Shown here: positions 52,443-61,835 of the stretch, piece by piece
Layout of the letters: each line of letters starts with the position of its first letter
How positions within the stretch are numbered: the first letter of the stretch is position 1
NCBI GenBank assembly: GCA_965656445.1
Contig: CBFHKO010000007.1
Coordinates: forward strand, 1-64,000
DNA: 64,000 nt
Direction of reading: 5' to 3'
Source: JAHEJA01 sp965656445
GTDB taxonomy: Bacteria; Pseudomonadota; Alphaproteobacteria; Rhodobacterales; Rhodobacteraceae
Position numbers and translations under genes: made by a program
The notes under the pieces: model-generated
Databases searched by the model: none
What the model saw: the letters and a program-made list of their open reading frames with translations, nothing else
Told to the model about the DNA's origin: nothing

Positions 52443-53091
52443 TAGAGTCAATCGCTGTTGTGAGCGTTTGATCCAATTTATGGGCATCATTTGCACTCAA
52501 TGCTGAGAGCAAAGCGTGATCCTTGGCTGAGGTCGCAATGCTATGGATAAAAGTGGACACATAGGGCGTCATTCCATCCTGAAGCAAAATCTGTGCGTGA
52601 CAGAGATCGTCCCGATAGGCCAGCTCATCGGGTTCAACAGGATCGCCTATGTCGTGAACCGCTTGCAAAGCAGGTCGCCCCGGAAAATGGCGCAGAACCA
52701 TAGATTGAAATTCATGAATTGACTCTAATGGTTTCGCTAAAAACCCACTCGCCCCCGCCCTAAGAGCCGATTTATAATTCAAATCATCCCCACTGGTTGC
52801 GAGGATAACAGGAGGGATATCAAAGCTTTGTTTGACCTCACGGATCAAATCAATTCCTGAGCCATCAGGCAATCCTATATCCACTATCATAACGTTTGGA
52901 CGATAGGTGGTCAGATGTCGCCGCGCCGAGCCCAAGCAATCCGCCCGCCTAATCCGAGCGCCAGAGCGCAAACAGATAATCCGCAACGCTTCGCAGGCAA
53001 AGCGGCTATCCTCAACAACCAAAATTGTCAGGCCGATCATCGGACGTTTTCTGGAGGCCGCCCCTTTTGTAATGTCTTCCAAAGTGTTCAT
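52429..53091 (-). CDS. Orphan CheY-like response regulator with C-terminal helical extension
   Basis: A 220-residue protein with one receiver domain at residues ~20-140: ILVVEDSRF (acidic pocket), phospho-acceptor Asp in VMIVDIGLPDGSG, Thr/Ser in ILATSGDD, and Lys in GFLAKPLES. The remaining ~75 residues are helical and carry no DNA-binding or enzymatic motif I recognise. No kinase gene is adjacent. AAGGGA precedes the ATG. It may act by protein-protein contact. Confidence 0.84.
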   Translation of the reverse strand: MNTLEDITKGAASRKRPMIGLTILVVEDSRFACEALRIICLRSGARIRRADCLGSARRHLTTYRPNVMIVDIGLPDGSGIDLIREVKQSFDIPPVILATSGDDLNYKSALRAGASGFLAKPLESIHEFQSMVLRHFPGRPALQAVHDIGDPVEPDELAYRDDLCHAQILLQDGMTPYVSTFIHSIATSAKDHALLSALSANDAHKLDQTLTTAIDSITPF

Positions 53092-53227
53092 GATGATGTC
53101 CCTTGAATCACCTAGATACTTTGGAAAAGGTTGGCTAACATTTGGTTAACTTGCAGGGTGCGGCTTTGCGTTCTCTTGTTTGGATCTCGCAAACATCGCA
53201 TATCTTGCAAAACAAAGGAGACTACCC

Positions 53228-53632
53228 ATGATCGGCCGCTTAAATCACGTTGCAATCGCTGTTCCGGACCTTGACGCTGCATCCGAGCAATATCGCACTA
53301 CGCTTGGGGCCAATGTTGGCGCTCCCCAAGATGAACCAGATCATGGTGTCACAGTTGTTTTTATCGAACTGCCGAACACAAAAATTGAATTGCTCTATCC
53401 ACTTGGCGACAATAGCCCCATCCAAGGGTTCTTGGACAAAAACCCCGCAGGCGGCATCCATCACATTTGTTACGAAGTGGATGATATCCTAAAAGCGCGT
53501 GATCAACTGATTGAAAACGGTGCCCGCGTCCTAGGGACAGGAGAGCCGAAAATTGGGGCGCATGGCAAGCCTGTCTTGTTTTTACACCCCAAAGACTTTA
53601 ACGGCTGCTTAGTTGAACTAGAACAAGTCTAA
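53228..53632 (+). CDS. mce: Methylmalonyl-CoA epimerase
   Basis: VOC-fold metalloenzyme of 134 residues interconverting (R)- and (S)-methylmalonyl-CoA in propionate metabolism and the ethylmalonyl-CoA pathway. Metal ligands: His in IGRLNHVAIAVPDL, Glu in TKIELLYPLG, His in GGIHHICYEV, and Glu in GCLVELEQ. ATG 53228 follows AAAGGAGAC; a longer frame from 53180 is rejected. The DUF1467 gene 22 bases downstream is its usual neighbour in alphaproteobacteria. Confidence 0.93.
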   Translation: MIGRLNHVAIAVPDLDAASEQYRTTLGANVGAPQDEPDHGVTVVFIELPNTKIELLYPLGDNSPIQGFLDKNPAGGIHHICYEVDDILKARDQLIENGARVLGTGEPKIGAHGKPVLFLHPKDFNGCLVELEQV

Positions 53633-53654
53633 CTGAGCGAAAAAAGGAAACGTT

Positions 53655-53927
53655 ATGGGTATTACATCTGGCATTGTTTTATTTGCGGTTATTTGGTTCA
53701 TGACGTTTCTTTGCGTGATCCCAATTCGCCTCACCACGCAAGGTGACATCGGCGAAGTTGTCCCTGGAACGCATGCAGGATCCCCTGAGGTGCATAACCT
53801 CAAGAAAAAAGCATGGATCACCACAGGGATTTCTGCGGTTCTTTGGGTCATCATCGCGAGCATCATTCTAAGCGGTGCGATCACTGTTCGTGATCTAGAT
53901 TGGTTCCAGCGTATGGGTCCGAAGTAA
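53655..53927 (+). CDS. DUF1467 membrane protein
   Basis: A 90-residue protein with two transmembrane helices (SGIVLFAVIWFMTFLCVIPI and WITTGISAVLWVIIASIILS) and the DUF1467 hallmark between them, RLTTQGDIGEVVPGTHAGSPEVHNLKKK. Function unknown. Probably co-transcribed with mce. The last 47 bases overlap the convergent EI24 gene. Confidence 0.88.
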   Translation: MGITSGIVLFAVIWFMTFLCVIPIRLTTQGDIGEVVPGTHAGSPEVHNLKKKAWITTGISAVLWVIIASIILSGAITVRDLDWFQRMGPK

Positions 53928-54612
53928 GACCGTGAAAGAGATGTGTAAACGTCGCTGCCGCTAGGATAGGGACGAACAAGTTTGCAAGCGGTATCGACAA
54001 GGGTGCCGCCATGCAAATACCAGCGACCCAGAGCGTTCCAATGTGTTTACGCCAAAGACGTTTGGCATCTGCCCGTCCAACACGTCGCGCAGCCACAAGC
54101 TGAAAATACTCACGTCCCAACAGATACCCGTTCACCGACCAAAAGATCAGCGGTGCAAAGGGTGCAAAGAGCAAATACAAAAACAGAGCCAACATATTCG
54201 CAACGATGATCAATCCTAAAAAGTTTGCGGTATCCCTCAGGGATTGTGAAAACGATGTCGGCGTTGCGTCGGGCAAATGCGGGTAATGTTTTGTTTCCAC
54301 AGCTTTTGCCACATCATCGATGAAAAACGATGACATCAATGAGGCCACAGGTACCATCAAGAACACGGACAACACCAGAGACATAAAAATAGAGGCAATG
54401 CTAATGGCGGCGGATGTCTCAAAATCTCCGATAAACGGGATTGAAATCGTCCCTGCAAAAAACCAATTTGCCAATTGCCCCATGGAGAGAAAGACCAATA
54501 CCAGAAAGCCGATCGCCAAAGCGATGCCTTTGAGCAAGACCGCTCTAAATGCAGGGTCCAAGGCTTGGGAGACTGCCTTGGAAAAGGAACTAAAGACCAG
54601 TGTCAAAGCCAC
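53881..54612 (-). CDS. EI24/CysZ-like membrane protein
   Basis: Integral membrane protein of 243 residues in the EI24 (etoposide-induced 2.4)/CysZ family. Hydrophobic segments and the conserved stretches FWSVNGYLLGREYFQLVAARR and FFIDDVAKAVE are visible. CysZ homologues import sulfate; whether this protein does so is unknown. The start overlaps the nitroreductase 3' end by ten bases, so the two are coupled. Confidence 0.8.
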   Translation of the reverse strand: MALTLVFSSFSKAVSQALDPAFRAVLLKGIALAIGFLVLVFLSMGQLANWFFAGTISIPFIGDFETSAAISIASIFMSLVLSVFLMVPVASLMSSFFIDDVAKAVETKHYPHLPDATPTSFSQSLRDTANFLGLIIVANMLALFLYLLFAPFAPLIFWSVNGYLLGREYFQLVAARRVGRADAKRLWRKHIGTLWVAGICMAAPLSIPLANLFVPILAAATFTHLFHGLTSDPYAGTNLDHEQ

Positions 54613-55175
54613 GTGACGATCTCATCCAAATTGGGTCGAGGCCGTTCAGGGGGCGCGGATGTTTCAGTCCCGAAATAGACAAAGCCTGCGACGCTTTCAT
54701 GTGCATTTAATCCCAGTCCGTCCTCAACAAAACCGCGATCATGGGATGGCCAGCCAGATAGCCAATTGGCACCCCAACCCGCAGCCAACCCTGCGTTTAA
54801 CAGCGCCAAACACGCGGCCCCTGCGGAATAGGTTTGTTCTATCGCTGGGATTTTCTCCGATGGCTTTTGAACCTCTATGACGGCAACACAGATTTGCCCA
54901 TCCTCAAATTGCCGCCGCCCTTTGGCAGTTTTGTCGCCGTCATATCCAAGCGCCTCGGCGCGTGCATCTACAAGCTGGGCCAATTGGTCCAGCTTGGGAC
55001 GTGAAAGAACGATAAACCGCCATGGCTCAAGCTTGCCATGATCGGGGGTGCGCGCTGCGGCTTGAAGAAGCTCTCTTAACTGATCCGCAGTCGGGGCCGG
55101 TCCTGTCATCGTTTTGGCAGGACGCGACCTGCGGGTTAAAAGAAAATCGAGGGCGGCTTGATTTCGTTCAGGCAT
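54603..55175 (-). CDS. Nitroreductase-family oxidoreductase (YdjA-like)
   Basis: FMN-dependent nitroreductase of 190 residues in the short YdjA-like branch. FMN-binding patterns: LLTRRSRPAKTM near the start, AARTPDHGKLEPWRFIVL, AGAACLALLNAGLAAGWGANWLSG, and a short C-terminal GTE segment. The physiological substrate is unknown. Upstream partner of the EI24 gene. Confidence 0.88.
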   Translation of the reverse strand: MPERNQAALDFLLTRRSRPAKTMTGPAPTADQLRELLQAAARTPDHGKLEPWRFIVLSRPKLDQLAQLVDARAEALGYDGDKTAKGRRQFEDGQICVAVIEVQKPSEKIPAIEQTYSAGAACLALLNAGLAAGWGANWLSGWPSHDRGFVEDGLGLNAHESVAGFVYFGTETSAPPERPRPNLDEIVTWL

Positions 55176-55251
55176 AGAGGGTCCTATCGTTTGCTGTTCT
55201 CTATGTAAGGGGGTCCTGTCAGAAATTCAATTCGTCCCGTTCAAAGGGCCC

Positions 55252-57525
55252 TTATGTGTCACATCGCAAACTGATGCCTACTTTGCCTTTGACGGAGTCA
55301 GACCATTTCACATGAACCGCAGTTTTGCCCGTTCCCTTTTCCGTATCGATATAGGGTGTCGTATAAATCGTTCGATTTGACCCTGTGCGAATAGGGCCTT
55401 GGGCGACAATGGACTGAACATCGCGCGCATATCCTGAAAACGGCAAAGCCGCGTTGCTCTCTACAGTCCAAGTGGTCGCCGCCGAATTTTGAGAGTGCAC
55501 GACTCGCAGGGGGTTTTCGGTCTTGGTCGAGATGTTGTTGAAATTGTTGCCCATGAATTGAATATCCCAGAACCGATTGCGATCTAGGTCGGCATAGGTG
55601 GTATCAATGCGCTCGACACGGTCGATTTGCCCATTGATGGATCGGAAGTTATTTCCGTTGACCGTCAAATTCGAAACCCCATGCCCCGTGCCGTAGGGTT
55701 TCACGACGATGTAAGAAAACCAAGGGGCGACATCCCCACTTAGGAACACATTGTCGCTTATTGAAAGGGACGAAAATCCAAAGCCTGACACGAAGTCAGG
55801 GTTCGCGTCATGCTCATTTGTCCATTCTACAAAGCAGTTGTCGATGTAGTTTCCAACCACAGTGCTCGCCGAATTTGAACGCGTCAAAGCCAAGCCTGCC
55901 ATGCGAATACCATCGGCGCGACCGTCCCCTTGGTAGAAATGGTTGCCGCTTATGATATTATTTGATCCACTCAAGATCGCAAAGTGACGGAATTGCGAGG
56001 CCCAGTTTTCCCGCAATTTCACATCGTTCGCACTGGCGTTTAACACAATACTCACGCGATCTTGGGCGGCACTTTGGCCCTCATCGGTGACAAAATGACA
56101 GCGATCAATGAGCATGCCTTGGCAGCCTTTGCCGCTTGAGGTGATCCCCCGATGACGTGGTCGGGTGATAAAGCAATCGCGCATGCTAAAGGTGATGCCT
56201 TCTTTGGCGAGGCTCACACCACTGGCCACTCCATTGCAGTGAAGTTCAACATTTTGCAGCGAAAATTTAGAGAGCTTTTCAAAACCGCTGAAATCCAGCA
56301 TGTATTTGAACCGCGTAAAGGTGAACTCTTGGGTGCCATCCGCGTCAAACAGGGGTTCAGAGAGGTGGATCACGTTGTTTTGGGCATCAATTCGGGTGAC
56401 ATAGACCTCGCGCCCGACGCCTGAACCTGTGACCAACGACCCCTCAGAGAGAGCCGTTATATTGTTAACCGATGTCAATTGTCGCGGATTTTGCGGAGTG
56501 TAACTGGCGCGCGCTATAGTGATGTCTTGTTCCCAGTCACCATCACCCTTTGCATAGAATTGGCCGTTACGAATAACGCGGCGAATGGCATAGGTGTCTT
56601 TTGTGGCAACGGCAGCTTGCATATCTACAGGTTCAGACAAAGAAATCGTCCGTCCCCCCAAATCTAAACTATCGTGATCGCTACTATTCAACAGGGCTTG
56701 AAACGCTTTTTTAAAGGCCAGCTCTTCGTTTTTGAATGCATCAATATAGGTTGTGAGGCGATAGGATTTGCTTAGGATGAGCGGTGCATCATCAGGCATA
56801 AGGATGCGACCCTGAAAATCCACACGAGATGAGAGGGAACAGCCAGAGCCAATATAAAAATCACCCTCTGGAACCAAGATCGTGCGCCCATTGGCCGCTT
56901 GATCCGCCGCAAGAAAGGCGATGCGATCATCGGTTTCCCCATCCCCCAAGGCCCCAAAATCGCGCACATCAACATAGGGGATCATGTCTCGGATAAAGTG
57001 ATCGGTCACATCTTCGATGAGAAGGTCATCAATGCGAATGATGCCGCCAATGCTGCCTTCAAAATCTAAACCAAAGTGACCAGATTTCGGCAAAGCGCCC
57101 CAGACCATATCAACACCAGAGCGCGCCCCAGGTCCAATGATCGCGGAGATTTCAAAAATCTTACCATAGGTATCCAAGGTTTGGCTGGGTCCGATCGCGC
57201 GGACTTCGGGGACGTGTTGATCATTGGAATTCAGGGCATAACCCGCAATGCGCGCGCTGGGCATATTGCCCGCGATCAGCTTGACCCGTGCGGACACACG
57301 AATATAGCGCTCTAACACCATAGGTGTTGCCTGCATATAACGCAGCTTTTCTGTTGGGAGCGATTTTGTAATCTCTAGGCATCCCTGAAAATCTGCATCC
57401 CCTGGGATGAAGGCGGCACCGTCCCCTTGGGCATAGGTCTCAGACCCAGCTTGACCATTGTCGCGGGACCAAAGATCAAGCCCCTCTGAAAAAGGGGCGA
57501 CGACTAAATCGGTGGAAATGCTCAT
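55252..57525 (-). CDS. Right-handed beta-helix (GH28-related) spike-like protein
   Basis: A 757-residue protein with no signal peptide. An N-terminal module (~residues 1-175, beginning VVAPFSEGLDLWSRDNGQAG) resembles a jelly-roll/carbohydrate-binding fold. It is followed by VDVRDFGALGDGETDDRIAFLAAD, the classic opening of pectate-lyase-superfamily beta-helices, then many NN-containing coils. Homologues across roseobacters are annotated glycosyl hydrolase family 28-related. No canonical GH28 catalytic Asp cluster was recognised. From memory it resembles gene-transfer-agent head-spike proteins (GhsB); no phage or GTA structural genes are nearby, so this is inference. Confidence 0.75.
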   Translation of the reverse strand: MSISTDLVVAPFSEGLDLWSRDNGQAGSETYAQGDGAAFIPGDADFQGCLEITKSLPTEKLRYMQATPMVLERYIRVSARVKLIAGNMPSARIAGYALNSNDQHVPEVRAIGPSQTLDTYGKIFEISAIIGPGARSGVDMVWGALPKSGHFGLDFEGSIGGIIRIDDLLIEDVTDHFIRDMIPYVDVRDFGALGDGETDDRIAFLAADQAANGRTILVPEGDFYIGSGCSLSSRVDFQGRILMPDDAPLILSKSYRLTTYIDAFKNEELAFKKAFQALLNSSDHDSLDLGGRTISLSEPVDMQAAVATKDTYAIRRVIRNGQFYAKGDGDWEQDITIARASYTPQNPRQLTSVNNITALSEGSLVTGSGVGREVYVTRIDAQNNVIHLSEPLFDADGTQEFTFTRFKYMLDFSGFEKLSKFSLQNVELHCNGVASGVSLAKEGITFSMRDCFITRPRHRGITSSGKGCQGMLIDRCHFVTDEGQSAAQDRVSIVLNASANDVKLRENWASQFRHFAILSGSNNIISGNHFYQGDGRADGIRMAGLALTRSNSASTVVGNYIDNCFVEWTNEHDANPDFVSGFGFSSLSISDNVFLSGDVAPWFSYIVVKPYGTGHGVSNLTVNGNNFRSINGQIDRVERIDTTYADLDRNRFWDIQFMGNNFNNISTKTENPLRVVHSQNSAATTWTVESNAALPFSGYARDVQSIVAQGPIRTGSNRTIYTTPYIDTEKGTGKTAVHVKWSDSVKGKVGISLRCDT

Positions 57526-57611
57526 GAGATATCCTTTTGAAACGGAATGTTTCTGGTGGGATATCTTCAGGGGTTTAACGTCGGCTTGGGGCTACGCGCG
57601 CGCCCGTTGCG

Positions 57612-58016
57612 TCACACAGAGAAATCAGAAGCCTTAAGAAGAGCAACGCCGTTGATGCGCCACTCTTGACCAATTTGGATCATCTCATATTGCAAGAAAT
57701 GAATAGCGCCTTGGACGTCCTTGATTTGAACGACTTGGTTAAAGCTGTTGCCAGATCGGGTAAGATCCAGAAACCGCACCGAGGTTTTGCGCCAGACCAT
57801 GGGATAGCCGCGTTGCACCATGCTCGCAAAATTTGCAGTGTTGCCAAAGATTTGCTGGATGCGTGGGCTGGCATAGGTAAAGGCGCGCTCAAAGTCATCC
57901 TCGTCGAAGGCATCGAGCTGCGCGGAAATTGTGGCTTGGATAGGGTCATTCGGGGTCGCCCAAACGCATGTGACCGAAGCCAAGATGAACAAAAGTGTCG
58001 CTAGAAATGATCGCAT
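57612..58016 (-). CDS. DUF4864 secreted protein
   Basis: A 134-residue protein with a signal peptide (FLATLLFILASVTCVWA) and an NTF2-like DUF4864 domain (ISAQLDAFDEDDFERAFTYASPRIQQIFGNTANF, MVQRGYPMVWR, QEWRINGVALL). Function unknown. Upstream of the GH28-related gene on the same strand, with 86 bases between. A perfect hairpin lies between it and lysK. Confidence 0.83.
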   Translation of the reverse strand: MRSFLATLLFILASVTCVWATPNDPIQATISAQLDAFDEDDFERAFTYASPRIQQIFGNTANFASMVQRGYPMVWRKTSVRFLDLTRSGNSFNQVVQIKDVQGAIHFLQYEMIQIGQEWRINGVALLKASDFSV

Positions 58017-58090
58017 GCCATTCCCCTTTCTATAAAGGAGCTAGAACAAATTGAGTCCATTTCAACGATCACAGGATGTAACCAAAATGA

Positions 58091-58116
58091 AAAAGCAGGG
58101 CCAAAGCCCTGCTTTT
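58091..58116. terminator. Intrinsic terminator of lysK
   Basis: AAAAGCAGGGC and GCCCTGCTTTT form a perfect 11-bp stem around CAAA. Read on the minus strand it ends the lysK transcript, with T residues at the stem base. Confidence 0.85.
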
Positions 58117-58153
58117 AACGTATCTGTGTTTGGCAAAGCCAAACTCAATGCGG

Positions 58154-59728
58154 TTACATCAACTCACCGTTGAGGCCAGCATCAATCAACGCGATGGTTT
58201 CATCGACCCCGTAAAGGGCGATAAAGCCGCCAAACCGTGGGCCTTGGGATGCACCTAATAGAACCTCATAGAGCGCCTTGAACCAATCCCGAAGGGGATC
58301 AAAGCGGTCACGCCCGCAGGCAAAGACAAGGGACTGAAGCTCTTCTGCGTCCAAGCCCCCGTCCCAGGCTTTGAGTTGGTCACGCAGATCAACCAAAGCC
58401 TCGCGCTCAAGCTCAGTGGGGGCTCGGAAGGTTTTGTTTGGTTTGACGAAATCATTGTAATAGCGCACCGCAAATCCGGCCGCTTGATCTAGCTGCGGGT
58501 TCTTCTCGGCCGTTGCATCGGGCGCATAGCGTTGGATAAAGCCCCAAAGTTGGTCTTTTTCATCCGCATTCGCCACAGCAGCCAAGTTCAGCAACATCGA
58601 AAATGGCACAACCATATCAGACGCCGGAACGTTGTGCCCATGGATATGGAACACAGGATTATTCAAACGTGCGGCTTCATCTTGGCCCGCATAGGCGCGA
58701 AGCTGTTGGTGATATTCGTCAACTGCCTTGGGGATCACGTCAAAATACATGCGCTTGGCTGTTTTTGGCTTTTGATACATGAAATAGGACAAGGATTCCG
58801 TTGAGGCATAGGTGAGCCATTCATCAATGGAAATTCCATTGCCGCTTGATTTCGAAATCTTTTGGCCCTTGTCATCCAAGAACAATTCATAAGTGAAATG
58901 CTCAGGCGCCTTGTGACCCAAAATTTCGCAAATCTTGTCATAGATCGGCGTATTCGTGGAATGGTCTTTGCCATACATTTCAAAATCCACACCCAAGGCC
59001 GCCCAACGCGCACCGAAGTCTGGTTTCCACTGCAATTTCACATTGCCCCCCGTGACAGGAAGCGTCCATTCTTTGCCGTCTTCATCGTCAAAGGTGATTG
59101 TGTAGGTTTCGGCATTCACCTCTTTCATCGGCACATACATCACTCGGCCGGTTTCAGGGTGAATTGGCAAAAAGATAGAATAAGTCTGGCGTCGCTCATC
59201 GCGGAGCGATTTCAACATGACTTTCATCACATCGTCATAGCGCTCTACTGCGCGCTTGAGCACCTCGTCAAATTGACCGGATCGGTAAAAATCTGTGGCC
59301 GAATAGAAGTCATATTCAAACCCAAAAGTATCCAAAAAGCGGCGCAACATCGCGTTGTTGTGATCGCCAAAGCTATCATGCGTTCCAAAAGGATCAGGCA
59401 CAGAAGTAAGGGGCTTTTGTAGATGCTCCTGAAGCATGTCTTGGTTGGGCACATTGCCTGGCACCTTGCGCATGCCGTCCAAGTCATCGGAAAAACAAAT
59501 CAGCTTTGCTGGAATATCCGAAATTTCCCGAAACGCGCGCAAAATCATCGTTGTGCGTGCGACTTCGCCAAAGGTTCCGATATGTGGCAAACCAGAGGGA
59601 CCGTAGCCTGTTTCAAACAGGACATATCCCTTTTCTGGCGGCGACTTTTCATAGCGTTTGAGCACACGGCGCGCTTCTTCAAACGGCCAAGCTTTTGAGC
59701 TCATTGCTGCGTCGCGCAGATTAGACAT
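58154..59728 (-). CDS. lysK: Lysyl-tRNA synthetase, class I
   Basis: Class I LysRS of 524 residues, the archaeal-type enzyme kept in alphaproteobacteria and spirochaetes in place of class II LysS. The HIGH motif reads GLPHIGTFGE near residue 47 and KMSKS reads KISKSSGNG near residue 293. The C-terminal alpha-helix cage anticodon domain is complete. Often labelled lysS in genome annotation. Monocistronic; strong terminator downstream. Confidence 0.95.
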   Translation of the reverse strand: MSNLRDAAMSSKAWPFEEARRVLKRYEKSPPEKGYVLFETGYGPSGLPHIGTFGEVARTTMILRAFREISDIPAKLICFSDDLDGMRKVPGNVPNQDMLQEHLQKPLTSVPDPFGTHDSFGDHNNAMLRRFLDTFGFEYDFYSATDFYRSGQFDEVLKRAVERYDDVMKVMLKSLRDERRQTYSIFLPIHPETGRVMYVPMKEVNAETYTITFDDEDGKEWTLPVTGGNVKLQWKPDFGARWAALGVDFEMYGKDHSTNTPIYDKICEILGHKAPEHFTYELFLDDKGQKISKSSGNGISIDEWLTYASTESLSYFMYQKPKTAKRMYFDVIPKAVDEYHQQLRAYAGQDEAARLNNPVFHIHGHNVPASDMVVPFSMLLNLAAVANADEKDQLWGFIQRYAPDATAEKNPQLDQAAGFAVRYYNDFVKPNKTFRAPTELEREALVDLRDQLKAWDGGLDAEELQSLVFACGRDRFDPLRDWFKALYEVLLGASQGPRFGGFIALYGVDETIALIDAGLNGELM

Positions 59729-59844
59729 GATGGTTCTCCGATTCTTTTCATCGCATATTGGGATAAACGTCCATGCTACCTATTGATAGTGATGGGAATG
59801 GTCAATATTCTATACGTATTGCATTTGTTTGAAAGGGTATCATT

Positions 59845-60270
59845 GTGACACGCGAAGCTCCACACGTAATGACGGCACAGGACTGTTTGGTCGCACTCAT
59901 GGTGGCGATTACCGTTTCGGACGAAGATATCCGCACGTCAGAATTGGTGAAAATCCAAGGCGCGGTGAATAACCTTCCAATCTTTGCAGAATATGACCAA
60001 GATCGCTTGAATATCATGTCGCAGGTTGTGTTTGATCTGTTTGAACAAGAAGAGGGGCTAGATGCCCTCTTTGGTCTGGTGCGGGATAATCTGCCAGACC
60101 GCTTGTTTGAAACAGCCTATGCCTTGTGCTGTGATGTTGCTGCGGCCGATGGGGTGATCTTGGAAACGGAACTCCGCCTGCTCGAAGAAATGCGCTATGA
60201 GCTCAAGATTGATCGCCTTCATGCCGCTGCGATCGAACGCGGCAGCCGCGCGCGCCACATGACGGCATAA
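59845..60270 (+). CDS. TerB-family protein
   Basis: A 141-residue all-helical protein of the tellurite-resistance TerB superfamily: LVALMVAITVSDEDIRTSELVKIQ in the first half and ALCCDVAAADGVILETELRLLEEMR in the second, the acidic repeats thought to bind metal. Starts GTG after GAAAGGG. It is not in a ter operon, so a tellurite role is doubtful. Its TAA directly abuts the dacB stop on the other strand. Confidence 0.82.
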   Translation: MTREAPHVMTAQDCLVALMVAITVSDEDIRTSELVKIQGAVNNLPIFAEYDQDRLNIMSQVVFDLFEQEEGLDALFGLVRDNLPDRLFETAYALCCDVAAADGVILETELRLLEEMRYELKIDRLHAAAIERGSRARHMTA

Positions 60271-61749
60271 TTAGCGGAGGTCCGTAAGCTCGGCCCAACG
60301 CGTCAAAACAGACCTCTGTAACCGTCGCGCGCGTGTGTTGTAGGTGCGCGCACCTTTGGGCATTTCGATATTTGGGTTTTGGGTGGCGCGGCGCTGATCC
60401 ATGTTTTGGCTAAAGATCACAAATGCAAAATTCCGCCCATCCTCGCCATTGAGATATCCGGCAAGGCTGCTCACAAAATTTAGAGTCCCAGTCTTGGCCT
60501 GAATGCGGTGACGCGCTGCTTTGTCGATGTTACCTTGCCAATCGCGCACGGCAATGGGCTTGAGACGCTCAACATAGCTCGGATCCCGTCCAAACTGCGC
60601 CGTCAGCGCACGCACCATATCCGCAGGGGTGATGCGTGTCTTGTCGCCTAATCCAGAGTGATCCACAAAGAGAGCCGTTTTCGTCCCAAGGTTTGCCCCT
60701 GTCCAATCCTGCATCCTTTTCGCGGATGCGGATAAACTCGCCACTGGTCCACTCGTTTGACTGGCTCTCAGCCCAATAATTTCCGCCGTCAAATTTGTTG
60801 AATATTTTAACATATCTTCTACGATCTTGGACAATGGTGCGCTTGTGTGTGCGGCGAGGGGCACATGAGAGGGAAGCTGTGTCACATCAGCCAAGGCTCC
60901 GATCTCAACCCCTGAGGTGCGCAAGAGGGATCTAAACACTTCGGCGGTGTAGCGCGCAGGATCACGCACTGGCAACCAGCGGCCCCCTCCATTGCCCAAG
61001 GCATTGCGCCGCACGTTCCAGTGATCAACACCGTTTCGCGCGTCATATGTGAAAAGTGGACCAGACCGATCCGTCACCCCAACACGGGCAATGGACACCT
61101 TGGGCCGATGAAATTCAGAACGGGCATCAACAGTTGTCTGATAATTGGACCCCACGCGTTTCCATTCGAAATACACGCGATTGAAATTCAAATTCAACCC
61201 AGAGAGCGCAGGATTATATCCCACAAAGCTCGGCTGAGAGGCATCAATAAGCCGGAGCTGAGGCATGGCTGACCCATAATACAACAACCGCCCTGTGACA
61301 CGGGTGATCCCCTTGGCTTTGACCGATTGGGCCAATTGCGCCAAATCGTCTGTGTCCAGCTTCGGATCCCCTGACCCGATCAAGATCAAATCACCCTGCA
61401 CAGTGGACCCTATGAGATCGCCCACCATTGCAACTTGGGTGTCAAACGTGAATTCCGCGCCAAGCGTTTCAAGGGCATAGATCCCTGTAATCGCCTTGGT
61501 CACACTGGCTGGCGCAAAGGGCATGTTTTGATTGCGCGTCTCAATCACGGCACCCGTGGACAGATCAATCAAGGCCACGCCCAAATCCCCGTCAAACTTT
61601 GAGCTCTCTATGAGCCGCTCTAGACTGGGTGGCGGGGTTGATCCAGGTCGGGCAACAGGGCGCTCGGACACGTCAGGCGCATTGGCGAGAGTGAGAGAGG
61701 CAAAGCACATTGCCAAAACACCAAAAAGACTAATCCTTAACACGGCCAC
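60271..61749 (-). CDS. dacB: D-alanyl-D-alanine carboxypeptidase/endopeptidase (PBP4 family)
   Basis: Class C low-molecular-weight penicillin-binding protein that trims or cleaves peptidoglycan cross-links in the periplasm. Signal peptide VLRISLFGVLAMCFASLTLA. Active-site motifs: SxxK in APASVTKAITG, SxN in KYSTNLTAEI, KTG in IQAKTGTLNFVS; the PBP4-specific large insertion lies between the first two. GTG at 61749 has GGAGG eight bases upstream and gives 492 residues; a longer frame to 61791 exists. Confidence 0.91.
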   Translation of the reverse strand: MAVLRISLFGVLAMCFASLTLANAPDVSERPVARPGSTPPPSLERLIESSKFDGDLGVALIDLSTGAVIETRNQNMPFAPASVTKAITGIYALETLGAEFTFDTQVAMVGDLIGSTVQGDLILIGSGDPKLDTDDLAQLAQSVKAKGITRVTGRLLYYGSAMPQLRLIDASQPSFVGYNPALSGLNLNFNRVYFEWKRVGSNYQTTVDARSEFHRPKVSIARVGVTDRSGPLFTYDARNGVDHWNVRRNALGNGGGRWLPVRDPARYTAEVFRSLLRTSGVEIGALADVTQLPSHVPLAAHTSAPLSKIVEDMLKYSTNLTAEIIGLRASQTSGPVASLSASAKRMQDWTGANLGTKTALFVDHSGLGDKTRITPADMVRALTAQFGRDPSYVERLKPIAVRDWQGNIDKAARHRIQAKTGTLNFVSSLAGYLNGEDGRNFAFVIFSQNMDQRRATQNPNIEMPKGARTYNTRARRLQRSVLTRWAELTDLR

Positions 61750-61835
61750 GCACGCATCCTCCTGCGGGGAAACTGTGCAAAAATTACCCAAAGTGCAAAG
61801 GCAAAATGATGTTTCTTAGAAATTAGACCGCACTG

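Noticed and set aside
55252..57525. Secreted pectinase/polygalacturonase
   Set aside because: No signal peptide and no clear GH28 catalytic Asp cluster; beta-helix coils alone do not show enzymatic activity.
59845..60270. Tellurite-resistance determinant
   Set aside because: Only a lone TerB-like domain is present with no terC/terD/terE neighbours, so a general helical metal-binding role is safer.
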